Shown here: piece after piece, positions 22,661-36,401 of the stretch
Layout of the letters: each line of letters begins with the position of its first letter
Position numbering within the stretch: the first letter of the stretch is position 1
Assembly (NCBI RefSeq): GCF_003473485.1
Contig: NC_053043.1
Location: 11,542,001-11,606,000, forward strand
Length of the DNA stretch: 64,000 nucleotides
Source: Medicago truncatula
Taxonomy: Eukaryota > Streptophyta > Magnoliopsida > Fabales > Fabaceae
Direction: 5' to 3'
Made by a program: the position numbers and the translations under genes
Notes under the pieces: generated by a model
What the model saw: only the letters and a program-made list of their open reading frames with translations
Database searches by the model: none
Told to the model about the DNA's origin: nothing

Positions 22661-25600
22661 TTACTTCCATTGCAAGGAATGCAAAACTCCCTTGCAGGCT
22701 AGTCTTGTGGCAGTTTTCTTGTCGGTAGAACCTTTGTACTCGAACTGATGAATTACTCCATCCGCAATTACCTCGATTTTACAGCTAGTAACGCCGTCGT
22801 TCCTGGACAAGGTCTTCTCCTTAGTATAATTCATTTTTTGGCACAGTTCATTTAATTCTCTAATCGGATGGATCGTTAATGTATCAGGTGTCACAAGGGG
22901 CTCCAAAAGAGGCCTTATGCTTTTCCACACAGCCTCCTTATCGTATCCTGAATCAACAAATATAGCACCAGCTAGAGACTCTATGATGTCTCCAAGTACC
23001 TGCAAACAATAGGAACGTTCTTAATTGGTGTTGTAACAGTTTCCACATTCTAGTTGGTCATCACAGTCACAAAATAGAAAAACGCACCAATAACATTTAC
23101 CTCTCTACATTATGTATCAAAAAGAACTAATCACCCTAAAAAAGTAGGCAAAACTATTACAAGCCATGAAACACTAACACAGATATATGAACACCAGACA
23201 GTACACAAACACATCGATGATAAATTGAGAAAATGAAGTAATTGAATATAATCACATGTCGGTGCTACATAGATTACACGTGTAAACATATCATATTTCG
23301 ATCACAATCACCGGACCAGTAAAGTTTAGGTACTCATAACAGCTTCAATAGAAAATCTTCCATACCAAATAGCACAGTTCAAACTAAAAACAAAAGCATA
23401 AATGCAGTTTGTGTTCCATTCGTTCATGTCTTAGCGGTGGTATCTTCTCTAAGGATGCATAAAATTTAAGGATAAACATGAATTTGTACATTTTATAGAA
23501 AACCTACTTTGAAGTAGTGTTAAAACACTAATTTGACAGTAATAACATTATTCAAAGATTTTGACAAACTAACCTTGGGGAATGTAGCCTCGGATTCCCA
23601 TCCAAAACTTGATGAAGACTGATCGTCAAATTTATCAAGCGTAGCTACAATATGTTTATGTAGCTCTTGAGAGGCATGAAGGACATGCTTATGCAATTGA
23701 ACCTTAATGGCAGACATTGCATAACAGTCATTATTCACCGATGCAGACCTCATGTCTGTTAACTGCCCAGGTGACATGCCAGGATATACTCGATACAAAT
23801 GCATGGTAATGAGATAGTCCAGCACCGAGTCTCCCAAGTATTCAAGTCGCTGCAGGAAAAGGAATATATCATACAAAAAGTGAGACAAAAGAAAAACATA
23901 AGTAACACGAAAAGGCCACATTTAGATAAACAACTTAATTAAGCGCTTACATCATAAACTTTTATCATACAAGTACTTGTGTAAAAACTATTTCTATAAC
24001 AAAAATATAATAAAGTGAAACTATTTATGTATATGCTATATAAGCTGCTTTCATAAGCTATCCTGGAGAGATTATGCAAATAAGCTGAAAACAACTTATG
24101 ACCATCATAAGTTGTTTTCATAAGCTCTCATAAACAATCTTAAAAGTGTTTTTGCCACTAGATATGTCATATAAACCAATCCAAACTGACCCTAAGAGGA
24201 AAACATAATTAATCATGACGAAAATTGTGAATGATTAATATTTAAAAAGGACCATCAAGACTTGAAAAAATGTAAGCTAATCAGTATTAAGTTGAAGACA
24301 TCTTTGTCTTACATTGATACATATCTGCTAATGTCTTGTTTCCATACTAAGAATAATAACAATAGTACGTACCTGGTAGCATCTAGGCACGTCAGGAAGC
24401 ATGTAAGAGCCATGTGTCAAAGCTTCTACTAATAGAGAACGATCCCTGAACGAATACTTCAATAGGGATTCTAGAAATCTGACATTAACTAGATTGTCGG
24501 GACAAGCAATGAATTGCCTCTCATAGGGTATAATATTAAAATTGACTTTGATCCCAATCCAATCCATAAACAACAACGCAGCCATCTCACCACCAGCGCT
24601 AAGGAATGCACCAATTAGTGCTTCGACAACATCAGCAACAACTTTCCGTTTCAATTTTCTATCTCCGCGGGTATATATTTTTCTCCCATTGAAAACTGTC
24701 TCTTCTAATTTAAAACTTTCTGATTTAACTCCAGGAATGATCCAGGTCTTTGGATCAAAAGGGTCATTCCGTATGAAGCCCTGCAACTCAGAAGAATAGA
24801 AAATCCGAAAGTTCAGTTTCAAGATAATAAGGCAGAATGAATAGCCAGATGATACAACATAATCCTCATTTTATAAGCATTACAGTTCGAGAACACGTTA
24901 CTTATTATGGTAAGTATTGTACAGGTTCCAAATTCTAATTATAATCTTTTACAAACTGCCACCAACTAGTTGAGAATGATGTTTTTGGTGCTAAATAGCT
25001 TGAAATAATAGCTCTCAACATTTGGCATTTACAAAAAATTGTACAGAGAGAATCCCATGATTATAGAGATTAAATGTGGCCTTATACCTAACTAATCACA
25101 TCAGAGATATATATACATGGAAATTAAGAATATATGTACATAGAAGAAAATAAGGGAGATAATATCCCAATCAAATATTCTAATTATTACATCATATCTT
25201 AACACAACTAAATGGGAAATCAGTCTTACAAGTGAAGTGTTTATATACAGATGGACGTTCTATGAAATAACATCAAATAAAATATGAAAAATGCTGAAAA
25301 GATAGCATCATAAAAGATGTAAAGCATAAAAGATTGAAGAATAACATATGAAAGAGAGGGAAAGAAAGAATACCGGAAGTCTAAAATCGCAACCTAACTT
25401 AGAGAGCGCAGCATTACAAATGATCTTCTCCCTCTTCACACTAAGAAGACCCTCGTGGTGATTTTGATACATATTAAAAAGCTGTTGGCTAACAGCATAT
25501 TTTAAAAAAGAATCTCCAAGTGTCTCTAGTGACTCATAATGAAAGGTCTCCTTGCATGACTTTGTGGTCATTGCTTCCAAGACCTAAAATGCAAAACGCA

Positions 25601-28600
25601 GATACCGTCATCAGTGCAAATATCTTTAAAATGTTTGACAACTTACAAGAAAACCACACATTCAGATACCACCAAGACAAATTAACCAAAAAATGCAAGC
25701 GGAGGAAGTTCCAAACCAAGTGTCTTCTCAATATATGCAATGTGTATTAGCCAAGGCAGTGGAGTATAAAAGTAGAGCAGAATGAACTCTTTACCTTCAA
25801 CGTCCAGAGTTTAGTGTTTTCTACTACAACTTTTGTTTCAGAACCACTTCCATTATTAACAAATTATTGTAACAGAAAAATGCTGGAAAAAAAATCTGTT
25901 TTCTCTACAAATTTTTAGCTATATTAAGGACAATCAATAGATAGATACAGAATTCTTTATTTGGAAAAAAAATAAAAAATAAACTAGAAATAAAAAACTA
26001 GCCCACCTTGAATGTTTGAATCTTGTTTTGTGGGCAATAATCCAAATGCATCCTTTTAAAGTTATAAGCACCAAGCAAAGACTCAAGTCTATGCATGATC
26101 GATGGAATAAATGAAAATGTATAAAGTGTGCTAAGTGGTACTGGTGACATGATTATAGAGCAGAGTTCAGGAGGTAATTCAACAAAGGTCTTGCTCACAT
26201 CTGAAAAAGAAAAACACGGGATTAAGATCAGATTACACATTAATAGTATTAGTATTTGAACAGCGACAACAGAACTAAACCTTCCGTGCTTTTATGGACA
26301 CCACTAAGGAAAGATTAAAGTACCGGAAAAAACATTTGAAAAATTCAAAGCTCAAACCTCTGTCTTTCGCTTGACTATATCCATGACAATAATTTTTTAC
26401 TGGAAAAACGTGTCTTGCCTTAAGTAGGCGTTGATGTTCAAAACGCAATTGAATGCCATGCCTGAAACTCAGAAAAGGATAAATTAAAATAATGCACCAA
26501 AATAGATAAATTGACCGGATAATATATAAGGCACCAGAGTTGATAAATTAACTTGAGTAAACATCTACCACAAAAATTAACTTACTTCTGTCCAAAGTAC
26601 TTCTTGTACGTAGTAACTTCACCATCCCCTACTTCCAGAGGTGAGTTTCCGTCCAATTCCATCATACCAGCGGTGATGTAAGTTCGACCATTGTGAGGAG
26701 TACAAATCAAAGCATTTCTCAATATGCAACCACAAGCGAAACCCTTCTCAGTCAATATATTGGCAGCATGATAACGACACTGAATTTTAGATGGATGTAT
26801 CGAACTGATTGTTAACCAATCAACAGATGGTGTTTCCTCTATAGCAATAGATGGCAGCAGAAGATAATCTATCTCAAGATCATCTTCCAGAGAGTATTTT
26901 TCAGAAAAACTTTCTTTATCCATTTTAGAATTCATAAGAATTCCAAGGATACTAACTTGGAATCTTTTACACAAAAGAACCTGGAAAAGAAAACAAATCA
27001 TAATTGTATTGACTTTTCCCAACACTTGCAAATATGTCTGATACAATTAAAGGAATACTTGAGAGATACCTGATCCGGTGAGAGATTAATGTTTCCTCTG
27101 TATCTCAAGTTTACAGCCAAACTACCTCTGTCGAAACACATGTCAAATTGCATGCATCCAATTTCTGGATCAAGCTCGACTCTAGTTGCGAGAAAAATGT
27201 CTTGCACAGTGATGTCATAGCTAAAATTTTGTTTTAGCTCTATTAAATAACAATAGTAGATTGTGCTACTATTGTTCGACATGTGATTCACCAATTCAAA
27301 TGGTACATAACTTGGTTGTTCTTCGGAATATGGTTCATTCCCTGTAAGATTTTGTTTGATGTCAATGCCATTCAGAGAATTTTATATGGTTAAATAGAAT
27401 TCTACATTCAAGTAGTGTGAAAAATGAAAGGCAATAATAAAATCAAAATGAATAGAAGGCACAAAAAGTTACCGAATTCCTCCACCTCTGCTTCTTCAAC
27501 AACAATAGAAGGAACGAGATTATCTGTCAACGCTCCAATCTTATGTAGTTGTTTGCATGCTTCAAGGCATGCAATATTCTTTAAGAATTTATTGTCACCT
27601 TGTACATGAATAGCATGTATGGGACAACTCTTAGGAAGATACAATATTCCTTTATGTTTGTCCCACATCGGAGTCGGTTTAAAGTACCTAAGAGTTTAAA
27701 CCAATTGAGGTGAATGATGAAAAACGAGATAAATTTTTTTAACAGGACTGGATTAATGCAAAAGAAGCATATTTTAAGGTTCATTATTAAACAAAGAAAA
27801 AAGAATATGGAATAAGGGCAGCAATAGAGGAACTAACCCATCCGATGGGAGACGTGAGCAGTATAAGTATATCAAAGTAATGCCGGAACTAAGATTAACA
27901 ACAGCTTCAGTGCTTGCAACTCGGTAAGCTTGCTCGTTAAATCGATCACTTTCAAGACTCTCACATGGAAGGGAAGAATAACGCAAGGACTCCTTCCTCA
28001 TCATTTGCCCACCATCAAGGTATTTCTCTAATCGAGAACGTGTAACTGCATCGCCACTGTAATTTTGGAACAAAATTAAGATGTCTTCTGGAGAATTTAC
28101 TTCAAAACATTTAGAAATCACAATACTAAGGAGAATAACACAATAATTACCTTTTTACCATCAAGATGTAATCTGAATTTCGCATTCTGGCACGGCCTCG
28201 GGACTGCACGAAACTGCACACCGTGGGAGATGGGTCAAATCTAATAACCAGATTGCAACTTTGGACATCTAAACCCTCTTCAAGAATTGATGTTGCAACA
28301 ATGATGTTGACCTACAGATTAAAAAATTTCCGTAATAAGTAATAATTGTCTTTGCTTTATTACAATACAGAGGGATTATCTAAGAAAGCAGCATACCAAT
28401 CCCTTACGAAATTCTTCCACAATCTCATTTTGAATTTTTCTAGTTTGGTTTTGCAGTTTACTACCGGTTCCTGCAATGAATTTAGCCCTCCAGCTATTGT
28501 ATTTTGGAAGCAAAGCGTTCAATAGAACCTCAAGGACAATAGCTGCAATGACCCTTTCCACAAAAACTATGCATCTCATTTCAGTTAAACCCCTGTACTC

Positions 28601-31600
28601 AAGTAGACATTCAATAAGACAGCATACTTTGGAGGTCAATAGCCCCATTTCCAAATTGGAATTCATATTGTCAGCAATAGTCCACCGAGGATCTGAGTAA
28701 GAACATTTTTAAAAATTTATAAAAGAATGCAAACAAAAGATTTAAGTAAAATTTCATGTATTTTCTAAATGCTTGTAGAATTATTACCAGATGGTATGCA
28801 ACTTTGCAGTGTCATCATAGTAGCTGAACTAAATTTTTTAACAATCTGATCCCCAGAGATACCCCATAAGAATGTTTCAATTTCAATGGAAGATAAGGAC
28901 TCCGCAGCCTATCACAAAAAACAGTTGATATCAATTAAGCAGACATGAACATAAATAGAGTCACACATAAAGTCACTGTAGCAGAAGAGCAAGAACCTTC
29001 AAAGCCAACCAAATACCAAGCTCTTCTAAGCAAAAAATTGAGGCATCAAAAATCCTTGCTATTTTTTTGTGAGCAGATTGGACAGCTGATTTAGTTAAAT
29101 CTGAACTTGTGATGCAACGCTCGTGCTGAAAAACAGAATACACCCATTTCAAGGAAACAATCAATTAAGATTGGACAAAAATATGCACAACTAGAATTTG
29201 GAGTCAGTGACATAACATGAAGAGAAATTTTTGTTTAATTTGAACTATATATCTGAACATTAACGATTTGCTTAAATGTACACACCTGTTGTTTTAACTC
29301 GTTAAGCCTTTTGGCTAATTCTTCGAATAGCGTATATGAAATCCCATTGTCCCTGTAAAACCGGAATTTTGGGGTAGATGTTGGTATGAACTGTGAGATG
29401 ACAGCATCACATACACAGGTATAAACCTTCAATTCAAAAACAAAAATATTAGAGAAATAAAACATGGCAAGACCAACACTAATATCGAGTTGTGCTTCAA
29501 AACAAAAGAGTAATACTCACAAAGGAATTGTTAAAATTAAGAATCTTAAGAAATTACTTTAATTGTACAACTTCCTAGATTTGTTGTTATTACTCCTAGA
29601 ATATACATTAGACAACTTCCTAGGCTAGTGCTTACTCATTAAAGCATTCAATGCACTTTATTGCAAAACCATTATAAATACAAGGTGTGTGGTCTCATTA
29701 TAGACACATATTTGCAGAGTTTTACATATTTTTACAGGATAAACTAAGGAAGTAACTACTAGAAATAACTAAAAAAAGGCAAACAAAATAACAACTAAGA
29801 TAATATATCATTCATTATCTTTTGGTTACATCTTTACATAAGAAAACCTTTCACTTGAGCATCCATGCATAACAGTAGGCCCTATCATAGGCTCTGTAAT
29901 GTATTTTCTTATGGTTATATTCACAAAGATAAGAGGATAAAGTATTGCCACTGAACACAATAAATGCATATAAAGAGTAAGAAAAAATCGTTCATGGACA
30001 GGAAGAAAATAAAAACAACCTTTGAATGCATTAGAGTCATTAGTTCCCGAATAGATTTGGACAAGGTCGATTCAGAATTCGCAGCTGTGTTAAAAAATAA
30101 AAGTGAAGAAAAAGGAGATTGAACATGAGAGAATAACTGGCAATGATAAATAAGCAGGGAAAAACAAGAAATTAATAGAAATTTTCTCTAGGCTTGTATA
30201 CCTTTCGACTTAATTGGGGATGCAGTCATCCCAAAAATCCGAGGAAGCTCAGTGATACCAGATCTCAATTGATGATGATAAAACTCCTGCACATAATCAG
30301 ACAAAACTAACTACCACTTCAAACAATTTGGCAACAATTTGTACTAAATAGTATTTCGACAAACAATATCAATTTGTTTGAATTCTGCTATGTTATTATA
30401 GGTGTCTAAAGAGTACAAGACTTACAGTCATTATACAAGCATATGGGTGTCTACCCGCAGCATGGTGGCATTCATCCATAATTAAAACCTTTATCATTGA
30501 CAGTTTGATAAAGCTGTGCCTCAAGCAAGAAAGCAGTATAGCAGGAGTCATCACAAGCACCTGTAACATTCAAAAGCATTACCAACAGTAATTACACTTA
30601 TCTAAAGAGCATCGAAAGATAAAATTCAGACGCATCTTACTAAAACTATAGTAACAATGATGACATGTATATTCAAGTCAATCAAATCAAATCTTTGAAA
30701 AACAGAATACAAGACAGCATTAAAGGAATGAATTCCAAAAGGAGCAATATTGGTTGGTTCATTAGGTATGCGTTTGTTTAATACAAGACGATGTGGACTT
30801 AAACAAGGTTAATAAAGAAAATTGTCTATTTCTTTCTCTATTGGAATTTGCATGGTACAAACAAATAAAGTTTAGAAGAATATTTCGTATTTTATTTTAT
30901 TTTATATGAGATAAACATGAGTTCCGACAAACAAATAGATTATGGTTCTACAAACCAGATTAATATTATAGTATAAAATAAGAAGGACATCCATTAGTCT
31001 CAATAGAAATGCAGAGACCCCTCACCTCATGTTTCTCCATTTCTCCTTTCCATACATCTCCATCCCAGTAGTCAACACCCATATCTCCCCAATACATTCC
31101 AATTTTCAAATCAGTGTGATTTCTCAAAGCTTCAGCTTGCTACAATACAAAAGTGAACAAACCAAACAAGCACAGTGAATCCTTGATCATTACAAAGAAA
31201 CAATTCATTCATCAGACAATATATCTCAAATATGCCAAGTTATTATAAAAGAGATCAAAGTAGCAGCAGCATACTTGAGAAACCAAAACAACTTTGGGAA
31301 CCAAAAACACAGCAATGTAAGGAGAAGGCTTTCGGAGGTGATAAGCGTAGCTTCGAAGAAGCATGATGGCTATCAAAGTCTTTCCAGAACCAGTCTCCAA
31401 GTACACTATGGTATTTTCACGGATCGCTTTTTCCAATGCTTCAAGCTGATAGCTATACACACACAAAAAACAAAAGCAAAAACTCAACAACGCAAAACAC
31501 CATAGTCATCCATTTCAACTGAAATGCTTCAAGCAATCAACATTACCATGAAAAGGGTTGTGCTTTTAAAAAAACTAACCTTCTCGCAAATGGAAGTGCA

Positions 31601-31656
31601 TTAGGCCTGATCTGCTGCTCATCGTAGTCATCCATTTCCATCAGAGCTTCCTCCAT
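22661..31656 (-). CDS. DCL2: Dicer-like 2 endoribonuclease
   Basis: Twenty-one exons join in frame to 1377 residues (Arabidopsis DCL2 is close to this). Minus-strand exons in order: 31656-31580, 31452-31275, 31139-31026, 30560-30426, 30286-30202, 30084-30020, 29426-29286, 29125-28997, 28908-28788, 28692-28397, 28311-28151, 28056-27838, 27687-27473, 27341-27070, 26980-26586, 26461-26358, 26200-26007, 25583-25374, 24780-24373, 23849-23574, 22999-22661. Helicase motifs are ETGSGKT (45-51), DECH (152-155) and QSRGRARM (483-490). A dimerisation region is near 574-660 and PAZ about 737-902. RNase IIIa has E987, D991, D1087 and E1090; RNase IIIb has E1176, D1180, D1269 and E1272. A dsRNA-binding region fills about 1310-1377. 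In plants DCL2 makes 22 nt siRNAs in antiviral and transgene silencing. All catalytic positions are present, so it looks functional. A non-coding first exon may lie upstream (acceptor near 31671). Confidence 0.95.
23938..24192. mobile_element. Tourist-like MITE in a DCL2 intron
   Basis: The interval resembles the element at 49538-49814: shared words include ttcataagctatcctggaga, caaataagctgaaaa, and the end aaaccaatccaaact. It is flanked by TAA (about 23935-23937 and 24193-24195). Ends are more diverged than in the 49.5 kb copy. Probably PIF/Harbinger-type. Confidence 0.55.
29527..29830. mobile_element. Possible solo LTR in a DCL2 intron (fossil)
   Basis: A ~300 bp stretch begins TGTTAAAATTAAGAATC, contains a TATA-like tataaataca word, and ends near ggttaca. 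This is the look of a short Copia-type LTR. No target duplication was found and the ends are uncertain. It may be only AT-rich intron. Confidence 0.3.
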
Positions 31657-34104
31657 AGTCTTTGATGAACCTGCTACATATATCAAATAAAAAATCATCA
31701 AAAATCAAAATACACTACTCTAAAGATGAATCAATGACAGTAACACGTACATCAAACACAACACTAACTTGTAAACACCGGTAATAATTTAAGAAAATAG
31801 AAGTGAGCAAATGTAACTCAGACACCAACACCAGTCAAACACAAACACCGACACACAATTTGAAATGTCAGTGCAATAGTCACTCTGATCTTAAATATAA
31901 GCAAAAATTTACAAATCTCTCTCTCTTGTTCTAAAGGAAGAAATGAGAGAAACCCATAAATCAAATGACAGATTAAAGAAAAGGGTCATGAGAAAAAGTG
32001 AAAAAGATGCTACCTTTACCTTTTGAAAGCAATGAAATGGGTGGTAACCACCACCAACACCCAGATACGGATGAATAAGAAAAACCCTAATGAACAAAAG
32101 AGTGTATCTTTATAGGAAAAGAGAAAGAGGGTTCCTTAGAGGAAGAGGAAAGGCAAAAGAAAGAACCGTTTGAAGTTGTTTTCAAAAGACACCATTTAAG
32201 AACAAAGAAACAAATGCATACACTTTACACACACACTATGTTGTTACTATTTATTGAGTGTTATTGGGACCACACACGTTGTGTTATGTTGTGTTTTGAG
32301 GAATCGTGAATTGAATTTCGAATTGGATTCCTCTGTGATGTGATCATACACTACTAATTTTGTGTATTACTTCATCACAATGTGTATGTCACTACTTTAT
32401 TTTTCACATATGTTGAATTGGAAAAAGGTTTTAATAATTTGGTCAGCTTATAGCTGTTCAAATTACATACATTGATTGATTGATGGATAATAAATTTTCA
32501 CCAACGTTCAAATCAAATGGTTTTAAGGATTTGAAATCCTTAAAATAAAATAATAGAGATTGGACGAATATAATGGGTTTTGGAAAAAATTATGTTGGAC
32601 TAGGAGAATTTATATATGTATTTAAGAGATTTTTTATGGAGATTAGACATTATTAAACAATAATGAAAATTTTGTATGATGATTTAGAAATGTTTCTTTA
32701 ATTATATTTAAGATATGTCTGATATCAAAATATAGATACTCGTTATTATTTGTTAAAAGAGAATTAAATTATATGATAAAAGAGTCTATTGTTAATACTT
32801 TTCATGTTGTTAATACAAATTTAAGATGGACAGATTTTAAATTAACAACAAATTTAAATGGATATTGTAAAAAAAACATTCAAATGGGGTATAATTCGAA
32901 CTAGTTTAGCACAAAAAAAGAAAAAAAATAAACAAATTAAGCAACAAAAGATCCAAGAAATGCGACCTTACCTTATGTTTGATTGTTGAAAATGTTTGAC
33001 CCATGGGATCCAGGGCATCCCCCGTTTTTCTATATATACGATATCGAGCATAATAGTTAAACAAATTTCCCTTGTCACATTGGATAAGCAATATGATTTT
33101 CTTCTAGAAGTTGCGTGTTTGAGTCCTAATTTATCTCCTTTTTATATTTCTATTTTATTATATTTATAATTTTATTAAAAAAAAAAAAAAAGGTTTTTGA
33201 GGGGAATCAAACCCGCACCCCTATGTAAACCAAAAAAAAAAAAACGCATCCCTACACTGGATTCAAGCAAAAACTGACAATTAGACCAATTAATAATTTC
33301 AACTATAGTTTGAAACAGCTAAATATATATTTCATAAATTTTGGCACCCCAAGAAAAAAACTCAAGATCCATCAGTGCATGATAGGTCTTTCGTTTCAAA
33401 TGTGCTTCATATCTTACACATGCAAATCATAGATACATATAATTAACAAAAACAACGCAAACTACACTTCATATTTTAAAATCCGAACAGTGAACAACCT
33501 GATTTGACCTGTAAAATCCGAACAGGTTCAGTAAATGAAAAAAAAAAATCAACCCAACAGTGATACATGGAGGGAATGAGACTTTACCTTGTGTTTTATG
33601 TTTGAAGAGGCTTGATATGTGATAGTTTTGAGCAAAAAAACCTTCAAGAATCATCCAACGAGGGAGTTTCAGATTTTGGGGTTGTGGGAGAGTAAGTTTT
33701 AAGGAAACTGTTAAAATAAGTAAGATTTATGATTGTGAGTTATATATATATAGGCGGCATACGGATTTTGGAAACCGAAATACCTTTCGGATATAGAATT
33801 CGAACAAATGGTGTTTTGAAGAAAAAACAAATAGTACGCGTGAGAAAGACATTGGTTCGGAAAAATAATAGTCTTATTAAACGGCTAGTTTCTTTTACAT
33901 TTTTTCTCTAAAGTTTTTTCTATCATTGCAATTGCAACACTCATTGCTACTGTTACTAAATCTTCTGCTTTTCCTCTTCATAAATTTCCTCTCTTTCTCT
34001 CTTTTCCTTTCAAACCCTTCAACCATTTCTCAAAGTGAGAGTACCCTTTGAAGAATTCAACCTTTTTATGGTCTCAACATTTTTGTTGAAACTTTCTGAT
34101 CAGA
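31657..34104. other. Intergenic DNA between DCL2 and the first TPR gene
   Basis: The left 500 bp is the DCL2 upstream region and probable 5' UTR; a gtgtc-rich repeat remnant lies at about 31800-31870. A possible tRNA-derived element lies near 33040-33245. From about 33885 the sequence matches the 5' flank of the second POLLENLESS3-like gene (about 41015), so the duplicated block starts there. No other gene was recognised. Confidence 0.5.
33040..33245. repeat. Possible tRNA-derived (SINE-like) fragment
   Basis: The word gttgcgtgtttgagtcct resembles a pol III B box on the plus strand. Another, tgcgggtttgattcccc, reads on the minus strand at about 33195-33225. Poly(A) runs follow each. The family is not recognised; target duplications were not found. 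Confidence 0.25.
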
Positions 34105-35918
34105 ATGACGTTTGAAAGAAACTCTCCGGCATTGTGCTACATGATGCCGCCGTGGTCGTGGAAATCAAGACCTATACGTTCTCCTACTGTGCCTTTTTCA
34201 GAGAGAAAGAAATCACCAGCAGCTTCAATGAATAAAGATGATCTTTTTCATGTTATTCATAAGGTTCCTTCTGGGGATTCTCCTTATGTTAAGGCCAAAC
34301 AGGTTCAGGTAAATGGAGTTTTTTCATTTCATAAGGTTTCTACTTTGATTGTTTTTCTTTTTCTTTTGGGTTATGTTTGTTCTTGGTTGGTTTCCTTGAA
34401 TTCTTGTAAGGCAAGAAAGTGATATTTATCAGATTATTTTCTTTCAGTTTCAGTTTTTTTGTTGTATGCAATGATTGTGAATCTGAATTCATGAGATGGT
34501 AAGAGAAGGAGGGTTAATTTTGTTTCTTGGTTTTTTGTTCAATGAATGTGAATCTGAATTCTTTAATTATACAGTTGATAGATAAAGATCTAGGTAAAGC
34601 AATTTCCCTTTTCTGGAGATCCATTAATGCTGGAGATCGTGTCGAGAGTGCCTTGAAGGATATGGCTTTAGTTATGAAGTAATTGAACCGGTCTGACGAG
34701 GCAATCGAAGCGATCATGTCTTTCCGTCACCTCTGCCCTTCTCATTCTCAGGAATCTCTTGACAACATCTTGGTTGAACTCTATAAGGTATAAGGGTTGT
34801 TTGTTTCTTGCTTTTTCTTGTCATAGTTTGTTAATTTTCTCTACATGCATTTGAATGATAAGCTGGTCAAATTAACATCTCATGCAAGAACCTTAGCTGT
34901 TTGTATTTTGATTAGCATTTGAATAGACTTAAAAAAAGGAGGAAATTTGGAGAATCAAGACCTTGTTAATTTGTAACATTTAGGATGAGTTTGAAAAACA
35001 CTTTGCAACACCTAGAATTCAGACAAGTATGTTAGAAATCAAGATGAACATATAAGGCTATGATGTTTGTAACTCTCAATCTTGTACTGTAGGACTTTTC
35101 ATATAACAATGTTTTTAGTATTTGATTGTTGAAGGTTACAAAACCAGGTGTTTAACATTAATGGCTTATACATGTATATTCTTATTGTTGTAGAGGTCAG
35201 GAAGGGTTGATGAAGAGATAGGCATGCTTCATCAAACGTTGAAGCAAATTGAAGATGGTATGACATATGTTGGAAGGACAACAAAACATGCAAGATCTCA
35301 AGGGAAGAAAATTCAAATCAGTGCTGAACAAGAGATATCAAGGATACTCGGGAACATGGCTTGGGCTTACTTGCAAAAAGGCGACTATAAAACTGCTGAA
35401 GAACATTATAGGTAATTCCGAATGCATTTCTGATTTTTGTTTTTGTTCCTATAAAGAAAAAAGTAATATAATTCCTTATTTTTTTATTTATGCAGAAAAG
35501 CACTGTCCTTTGAGGTTGATAGGAACAAACAGTGCAATTTGGCAATATGTTTGATGCAAATGAAAAAGATTACAGAAGCAAGAATTCTACTTCAGGCAGT
35601 AACCACGGTGACAAAAAACAGAAAGATGGACGATTCTTTCGTCAAGTCTTATGAACGCGCTACACAAATGCTGCAAGAGATGGAGTCAACAGGAAAAGGC
35701 GATAATGAATTTAATGAAACTCAAGAGATTTTCAGGGAGGAATATATCATCACAATACTCCACACAGAATTTGGAGAACTCTGCTGGAAAGAACACTGAT
35801 GCAGTTAAAAGTAGGACAGAAAATAATTGGTCTTTGACATATGCAAGGAGAATATTATATGAGTCTCTTGATCCAATCCGATCCGAAGAAGGTTCCTCCA
35901 TACCAACGTGGAATTGAC
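34105..35918 (+). pseudogene. Decayed POLLENLESS3/MS5-like TPR gene, copy 1
   Basis: This is a tandem copy of the gene at 41236-44186. Exons corresponding to the intact copy are 34105-34308, 34575-34787, 35194-35411 and a shortened one from 35496. Exon 2 has a premature stop: a CAA codon of copy 2 is TAA here (34680-34682, residue 104). The exon 4 part has a frame change near 35720 (actcaagag against actgagag). A deletion of about 750 bp joins the middle of exon 4 to the last exon at about 35910, removing intron 4. Splice sites of exons 1-3 remain good and nucleotide identity to copy 2 is high, so decay followed a fairly recent duplication. A short N-terminal product of about 103 residues could still be made. 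Confidence 0.85.
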
Positions 35919-36029
35919 AAATGAAAGGGATTTTTTCTTTGGAGAGGAGAAGTTAACAAGGAGAGTTAGGTTGTAAACAACCTTTGTAAATATACATTTA
36001 TGATTACTTCATTACTATACTAACTCATA

Positions 36030-36401
36030 GAATAGTTTCATTTGTAATATAATATTTACATTATTATTCATTACTCCTTTTACAATCAAAGGAAAAAAAA
36101 TGCTGCTATACTGGTATTGTTATTTAAACCAGCAAATAACCTGTGTCCTAGGTTATTTTTAATTTAGATAAAAACATTCATAATTAACTTTTCTAAAAGA
36201 TAATTACTATGCTCGATCAATAACTTTGTTATAATAATGAAATAACATCTTTTCTTTTTCTGACTCAGACAAAAAAAAAACTTTTTTTTTCTGACTTCAT
36301 GTCTCATATGTCAAATTTTACATTCAAAATTACAAAAAATATTCATACTTTAACATTTTTTTTTTGGAAAGATGATATTATAATAACTTATTCTAATATA
36401 G
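36030..36401. other. 3' flank of the decayed TPR copy and AT-rich spacer
   Basis: Up to about 36150 the text still matches the 3' flank of the intact copy (aaaccagcaaataac against 44612-44626). Beyond that it is AT-rich with no gene. The 5' end of the Helitron ending at 38523 may be in or near this stretch; none of the TC-starting candidates is convincing. Confidence 0.4.
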
